NCBI GenBank assembly: GCA_019973155.2
Contig: BPQB01000022.1
Span: forward strand, 1-64,000
Source of the DNA: Phanerochaete sordida
Lineage: Eukaryota > Basidiomycota > Agaricomycetes > Polyporales > Phanerochaetaceae
Reading direction: 5' to 3'
Length of the DNA stretch: 64,000 nt
Under the pieces are notes generated by a model. The model was not told the DNA's origin, did not search any database, and saw nothing but the letters and a program-made list of their open reading frames with translations. Positions 58,558 to 64,000 of this stretch are shown in pieces; positions within the stretch are counted from its first letter, which is position 1; each line of letters opens with the position of its first letter. The translations under genes and the position numbers were made by a program.

Positions 58558-60085
58558 ATGTCTCCGTACGTTGTCATGCGTCGGCATATATCATCCTACC
58601 GCCAATTGACTCGTCTATAGAAGAGCCCAGTACTCGTACAACACCAGCCTCCAGCCTACGTACCGCGCGCCTTTTCTCCGTTGGCTGCCACGGCGCAACC
58701 GCAGGGAACGGGTCCTGCGATTCCTGGTCCTTGTCATCCTTCCGCTTGCTGTCGTTGCTGTCCTAGGTGTCCTCATCGGATGGTTCTTTCGCACAAAGCC
58801 CCTCGGTGAGGTGCCTCAAGGCCAATTCTCGGGGAGAACACTGTTCCTTCAGATGGCCCTCGATAACATCGATCCCTTAACAGCAGGCGGGAGCATTACG
58901 GTGACCTGGACCATCAACGGCGATACGTGCAGTCCCTACGTCAACGGGACGCAGACGTTGGACCCGGATGCGTGCCCCACGGTGGACATCTACATGGACG
59001 CGTGCGTTCCCTTGTTTTCCTCGATGGCCTGTCACACTGATAGAACTCCATAGAAATCGCTTCGCGGGGCCCATCGATCCGTCAAAGGGTCCGGCAGACA
59101 ATGCCGCACCTGCCACGCCGCTATTTCGTTACAATCCGGGATGGCAGGACTATCGAGGCAACTCCCCTACCTTCCAAACCGCGCTCGCTATCTGGAATAC
59201 CTACATCAATACGACAAGCGACAGTCTGCTGAATTATCCGTTTGATAAGTCCGTCCTCATTCTCTAGCTTTTCATTTAACGAGACTCACGAGGCGGGCAG
59301 ATACCTGACAGAGATTTTCATGTATGCTACGGAAAATACCACTCAAGCGGCGCCCGTTGGCTTGCGAATCGGGTACTCGTATGGAGTAGGCTTGTGCGTC
59401 GCTCTTTCTCCTATATTCCTGGGTATTTCTAACTATTATTGCTCCGTCAGCGGCTTCGACACCAAGATACTACAAGGCACAGAGATCAGCACGGTTCTCG
59501 GCCTGGATCCTGCCTCCAACAGTGCCTTGTACGCTGATTATGGCGCAGTGAACCTCTGGCTGTATATCAGACGGACCGCGCTCGTGCGCTCGTACGTGGT
59601 AATCCTCGTCGGCGCGATGTGTAAGCTGCGTTCAACGGGATTCTACGTGCAAAGAACTGACGGGTGGACAGGGCTCATCACCCTTTGCTTGCTCGCGATC
59701 TCGTTCAAGGCGGCGTTCTTCGGGTACAACGTAGACGTCTCAATTCTTGCTGCGCCCGTTGGAACATTGTTCGCTTTCACGACTCTTCGTGCAGCCATGC
59801 CTGGTGCGCCTGCTGCTTTTGGTGCGTATACATGAAGATCCTTGCATGTACCAAGCTTTCTCATTACTACTCTGCGTCTCACAGGTGCCAACATAGGTGC
59901 GTGTCTTCGTACCACAACCTCATACCGTTCTCAAGCTAATTTTGCTGGCCGATAATGTCAGACTTTGTGGGAACGTTGCCGTCGCTCGCGATTCTTATCC
60001 TTGTGGTATGCTCCCGAATGAAAGTACTCAGAAACTTTACTGACAACCCACTAGACAGTCGTTTGTCTTGTTCACGTCCTCGTGA
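58558..60085 (+). CDS. DUF4436-like multi-pass membrane protein
   Basis: Nine exons: 58558-58565, 58621-59001, 59054-59248, 59301-59393, 59451-59620, 59672-59821, 59885-59896, 59962-60005 and 60059-60085, about 359 residues; all phases close. The first coding exon is 8 nt (ATG TCT CC). Order: a basic N-terminus (RRNRRERV), one TM helix (LVLVILPLAVVAVLGVLIGW), an external domain with VTWTINGDTC and the conserved YPFDKYLTEIFMYA, then a C-terminal group of helices with FFGYNVDVSILAAPVGTLFA and LRAAMPGAPAAFGANIDFVG. This agrees with the fungal DUF4436 plan as I know it. Function unknown. A 52 nt intron (59249-59300) removes what first looks like a frameshift. The intron 59394-59450 is 57 nt without a stop and is inferred from homology, so that part is less sure. 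Confidence 0.78.
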
Positions 60086-60654
60086 GCGCAAGGCAAGACG
60101 AGAGCACACTGATATCCAGAGAGGCAGGGCACTCGGAGGATTATTCAATGAGCACTATGCCGTACGATTCGCAATCTACGAAGGTCTGAAGGCACAACTC
60201 AGGTTCATGTCCTACTGATATCACTGCGGATGTCCAAAGAATCAAAATAGGTCTCTGTGATGGAGACTGGCGTGTATTTGTGCGTTCGTGGAGATAGGTC
60301 ACGACATATGAGGTTTGAAACCATTTCCATCTGTCAAAATATTATAGACTTGCGATGTTTACAAGGTACGGTCCCTGAGCAATGTTCAGATGGAGGTACT
60401 GCGTCACGTTACGAGGCATAGCCCCAAGCTACACATTGCCGTCAGTGCTTCGCCAAAATTCGCGAACCGCGGCGCCCATGTAACGCACTCGGTGTACTCA
60501 GGTCAGAATACGCTGCGATCAGGATTCAAGACCACCTGCTCTCAAGAAGCAGCCATTTCGCAGTTGTGGGACCTTCATTGCGAAGGTCTGGTGACGCGGC
60601 GTCATATCAGTGGCATCGGGCCGCGGCTGGAGCGCCTTCTGGTAAAAGTGTCTG
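60086..60654. other. intergenic, no supported gene
   Basis: Separates the DUF4436-like gene from the duplicated segment. No recognisable feature. Confidence 0.45.
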
Positions 60655-60912
60655 CGGCGGAAATTGGGTGCCATGTTATCCCAAGTATGTCGGGACAGTC
60701 TACGACGGAATACCTTGATTTCAGATAACACTGTCGTGAAACGCGTCAACGGCGGCAAGCCGTATAGCATGGAGCACTCCCAGAGGTCATATTACGCGTC
60801 GCTACCCCGAGCAGCATCACTATTTCAGCAGCCGACGAGCGATCATGGACAGGCAACCGGGGAATTCGAGATGATATTGCGAAGGCAGGGGGACGATGAA
60901 AGGGATGTGTAG
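60655..60912 (+). pseudogene. truncated 3' copy of the DUF6535 gene
   Basis: The frame to the stop at 60912 repeats the C-terminal 80 residues of the DUF6535 protein: SQVCRDSLRRNT, then MEHSQRSYYASLPRAASLFQ and GEFEMILRRQGDDERD. Similarity fades just upstream, so only the gene's tail was copied. It sits 126 nt from the carboxypeptidase pseudogene, in the same convergent arrangement as the parent genes (118 nt apart at 30.4 kb). Confidence 0.85.
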
Positions 60913-61038
60913 GGAAGCTGCAAGCACACATTTCATAGTCTAGGGTACGCGAACGGCGTGAATAATGGGTATCGTCGCGTATGGCGGTAGCTAGCGTCGC
61001 GCCGTCGAGATGACAAGCGATGACACGATTTGTGGCAT

Positions 61039-63344
61039 TCACAGTGCATCGCGGAAGCCCATCAGATACTCCATGATCTGGAACGCAGCCTGCGGGATAC
61101 GAAGATCAGTATTTTTGGTCAGCGTTTCCGTCACCGACGTGCTTACCTGGGGCGAGAATTGGGGAACCCTGCAACGCAACATCAGCACGGACATCGACAT
61201 GGACAGCGCAGAGAGAAATGTACGTACATGTGACCACTGAGTGCGACTTCGTAATACGTCAACCCGCGCTCGGAATGCATGCGTCCCAGCGCGCCCATGC
61301 CATCGACGATAAATGTGTCTTCCTTGATCTGTGTTTGGAAACCCTGCAAGTCATGCCCTGAGCACGGTGTCGGAGATGGCCACGCAGGACAATATATAGC
61401 ATGGCAAGGCTTACAGGTGATGCTACGATGTGAAGGACGATTCAGAGGAAGGGCAGCACATTTTGCGGAGGAACGTACTTCTGAATGACCGCGCGCGTGC
61501 CCTCCGCCATGAGGATGTAGTCCGCGAGGCCGTGGACGATGACCGCGCGCTCGCTCTTCTCGATGATGTTGGGCAGCACGGTGAACGACGGCGGGCTGTT
61601 GTCGCCCGTAGGGAATACGTCGATGTTCGCGCATTCGCTCCATGTGAAGTTGACGGGGGCGTGGATCGCTTGCTTCACGTCCGTTCGGTCGAAGTACAAC
61701 GGGAGCGTCTGCGCCTAGAAGAAGGACCCTGGGAACCCGTGGACGTCCCACAGGACCGGCCACTATCATGCGCGCGCGTCAGCTGAAGCTCGGAGGGCTG
61801 CGCGAGGCGGTACTACTATGAGCGTACCGTGTCGAAAATACGGTAGACGTTGAACGCGGGGTTCGTCAGCACCGCAGCCCCGAAGATCTGGTTCCAGACC
61901 TTGCAGCCAGCGACACCCTCTGTGTTGTTTCCGGGTACGGGCAGCGGACCCTTAGGCGGGTACGTGACGAAGTTCTTACTGTAGTCCGTGTATCCGCACG
62001 AGTCCGCGATAGACTCAATATGCGCCATGAACGTTTCGCTCGACAATAAAATGAAAAGGGTTCGCACCAGATCTGATGCACTTAGAGCGCGAAGACGTTC
62101 TGGTACTGCTTGACGAAGTTCACAGCTGGCATCTCTTCCTGGATAATGTCGTACCCAATCGAGGCCGACACGGGACCATAATGAGGCCAGATAGGTAGCA
62201 AATTTATTGGACAGGAACGTACTGTCCGAGATTTAGAAGCCCTTTCTTTTGAGGTCGAGGGCGGTGGGATGTTCGTAGATGTAGTAGTTGGTAATATCTA
62301 TATCTCAATGAGCATCGCAGCGTGGGCGCGGCAGGATGTACTTACAAGGAACGTACATCCCAGCGTACTGAAAGCGAAGGTCATTAGAGCATGTTAGGTA
62401 CAGAGTACCTGGATGCTTACGCTCTCTCCGGTGAGATAGAAGTTCTTTCCCTTGAGCTCGGAAAAGACTTCAAGGAACCGTTGCATAAACCCAATGAATT
62501 GCTCCGCAAGGTCGTTCTCATCCTGGCGCATTCGTCAGATACCTACTAGAACGTGGGGTTGAGTTTGATGTACGCGAATGTTTGGGACTCCCTGAGAAAA
62601 GCCGGTGCTGACCGGCTGCTCAACCCAGAGCACGCTGGAGAGGTTTGTCCAGCTATAGTGGTTCCGTGACGGCTTCGCCTGGCCATAGCTCCAGCTAAAC
62701 GGCTGCGCGGTAAGTGTCAGCGGCGGTACGAAGTAAGCCAAGTGGGGGCACCGACTCCATTCTCCTGCAGGAGGCCTTCGAGTGAAGAGCAGCCGGGACC
62801 ACCGTTTGTCCTGTGAATTCGGAGATTAGTCATCAGAACCATGAGATTATATTGCGACACGAACCAGAAAATGAGATCGTCAAGGCTTCCCTCGGGACCA
62901 GGTGGGAAGAACCAGAAGAAGATATGGGCGGAAATGGAGGCTTCAGCATAGCTCCCGGACGAGCAACAGTGTTCAAGGAACCTTGCGCGTCTCATTTGCC
63001 GCTGCGCTAATAGGCATAAGGCCTGCCCAGCTTGGCCCGACGTCGAAGTCGACTTCGGGAATGGCGGTGCTCTCAACGTAAAATTCTGAAAATATGTGTC
63101 AGCCCCCGGAGACACGTCAGCGTGGTGCCAAACACATACCGGCAGCCTTCGGGTTGGAAAAGGTGATGTTCTGCACGCCAGTGCCCCTTGTACGCCCTGA
63201 CGAGGCAGCCAATGTGGCAAAATGTTGTGCGACGGCAGCCTGCTTCGCCTGTATGTCTGCCTTCGACATCATGCGACCATGCACGGCGGCCAGCTAGAGC
63301 AGCATTACCGCAGAGGCGACCGTCCAAAGTCTAGAAAGCATCAT
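61039..63344 (-). pseudogene. inactivated copy of the S10 serine carboxypeptidase
   Basis: Follows the gene at 28040-30354 exon by exon in inverted orientation, introns included. Lesions I can see: a TAG at 63294-63296 within the signal peptide; loss of the AG acceptor before the third exon, near 62924; TGG to TAA at 62233-62235 (after LDLKRKGF); a TAA at 62092-62094 at the end of exon 9; and CAG to TAG at 61715-61717 (before AQTLP). VEQPVGTGFS has become VEQPVSTGFS. The catalytic GES-YAG and the final exon are still readable. The number of nonsense changes indicates no function as a full enzyme. A start at the internal Met-Met after the first stop would not rescue the later ones. Confidence 0.93.
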
Positions 63345-64000
63345 GGGGTTCAGGGGAACGAGAACAAGTGACCCTGGCACCTACGCAACGAGGAGGAGCA
63401 CTTATACTCTTCCACCGCCTTCTGCTTCCATATGGACAGCAGATGGGCATTGGGTAAGGCTAGATCAACGACGTTAGCCGTCGCTGAAGAATGTCAGAAG
63501 CGACACGCGAGGAGCTGATGACGCGCGGGCATCTCTGTATATCAGGATCAGCGCTTGGGGTTGGCAGATCCTCTCGCGCGCACCTCCGGTCGTTAGATCT
63601 AGCCCTTGCAGAACATGGTGACGGTCCTGCTCTTCGCGCAGGCGACATGGCAAAGAGTTCGAGTACCCCTGGCATGCAGCCGAGATCAGAACGCGTGCTT
63701 GCTCGAGCGCACCCCGCATGTCCGGGATTAATATTTAAAAGTCTGCTGGCGGTGAGTAAGCACAATTACGCTCGATATGAGAGCGTAATAATGCACTGTT
63801 CTTTGCTCTCGGAACTGATGGTAGTCCAACTGAAAACCCTATACTTTGAGTCATCAACCTGCATCCAAATGGCCAGTCCAGGCGACAGAGCGCGAGAGGA
63901 GCGATGGAGACGTACGCATCCTACGACCTTGACAATTAGTTCCTGCATTTGTCAGGCCTACATCTGGGTACATTCTCGACGAACTCAGTGTCAACCTGTG
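63345..64000. other. window end; duplicated upstream block, no supported gene
   Basis: About 63450-63700 (minus) matches the block upstream of the parent carboxypeptidase at 27690-27960, with REEQDR and QALILI preserved. The remainder to the window end has no recognisable gene. Confidence 0.5.

Noticed and set aside
59241..59300. apparent frameshift in the DUF4436-like gene
   Set aside because: A 52 nt GT-AG intron at 59249-59300 joins YPFDK to YLTEIF exactly as expected for the family.
1..64000. transposons, CRISPR arrays, bacterial-type operons
   Set aside because: No transposase, reverse transcriptase or long terminal repeat was recognised; no regularly spaced repeats; genes are spliced and eukaryotic.

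Overview
The window looks like nuclear DNA of a basidiomycete fungus, probably a wood-decaying agaricomycete of the Polyporales type. Almost every gene is cut by 45-70 nt introns with GTRNGY donors and CAG/TAG acceptors. Exons of 7-22 nt are common. The protein families fit: a CBM1-carrying GH10 xylanase, a DUF6535 membrane protein, a basidiomycete-style BTB protein, a DUF4436-like membrane protein and small secreted proteins. I rebuilt gene models by hand from splice sites and reading phase; nearly all main models close in frame.

Layout. 0-1.2 kb: BTB protein (-). 2.3-6.5 kb: a divergent pair of near-identical-architecture genes for an aerolysin-like beta-rich protein. 7.4-11.5 kb: three isoprenylcysteine methyltransferase-like (ICMT) membrane proteins, one probably frameshifted. 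12.5-13.9 kb: ZIP zinc transporter (-). 14.6-16.9 kb: tRNA-Glu(CTC) and the CCT3 chaperonin gene. 17.8-18.6 kb: short-chain dehydrogenase. 18.7-24.3 kb: two head-to-head GH10 xylanases, one with and one without CBM1. 24.6-25.4 kb: a decayed 5' piece of CCT3 plus a second identical tRNA-Glu, both inverted relative to the first set. 26.3-27.1 kb: fourth ICMT-like gene. 28.0-33.8 kb: serine carboxypeptidase (+) convergent with a DUF6535 protein (-). 34.3-51.6 kb: an enzyme-rich stretch: ACC-synthase/GliI-type aminotransferase (-), GNAT acetyltransferase, cysteine-synthase-like/rhodanese-like fusion, ferric reductase (-), 14-TM MFS exporter, and a second cysteine-synthase-like fusion. 51.9-56.2 kb: three tandem small secreted proteins (-). 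58.6-60.1 kb: DUF4436-like membrane protein. 60.7-63.3 kb: an inverted, nonsense-ridden copy of the carboxypeptidase plus the tail of the DUF6535 gene.

The main theme is duplication in inverted orientation. The tRNA-CCT3-xylanase block is mirrored around about 21.6 kb, with the right arm eroded. The carboxypeptidase-DUF6535 block is mirrored 31 kb away and dead. The beta-rich protein pair is also head to head. Two further themes are GC-AG introns (three supported by reading phase) and conserved micro-exons.

Functionally, the 34-52 kb stretch resembles a sulfur-metabolism or sulfur-metabolite neighbourhood: C-S-type PLP enzyme, two cysteine-synthase-like proteins, acetyltransferase, exporter and a redox enzyme. 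No core synthase lies in the window, so that reading is an inference.
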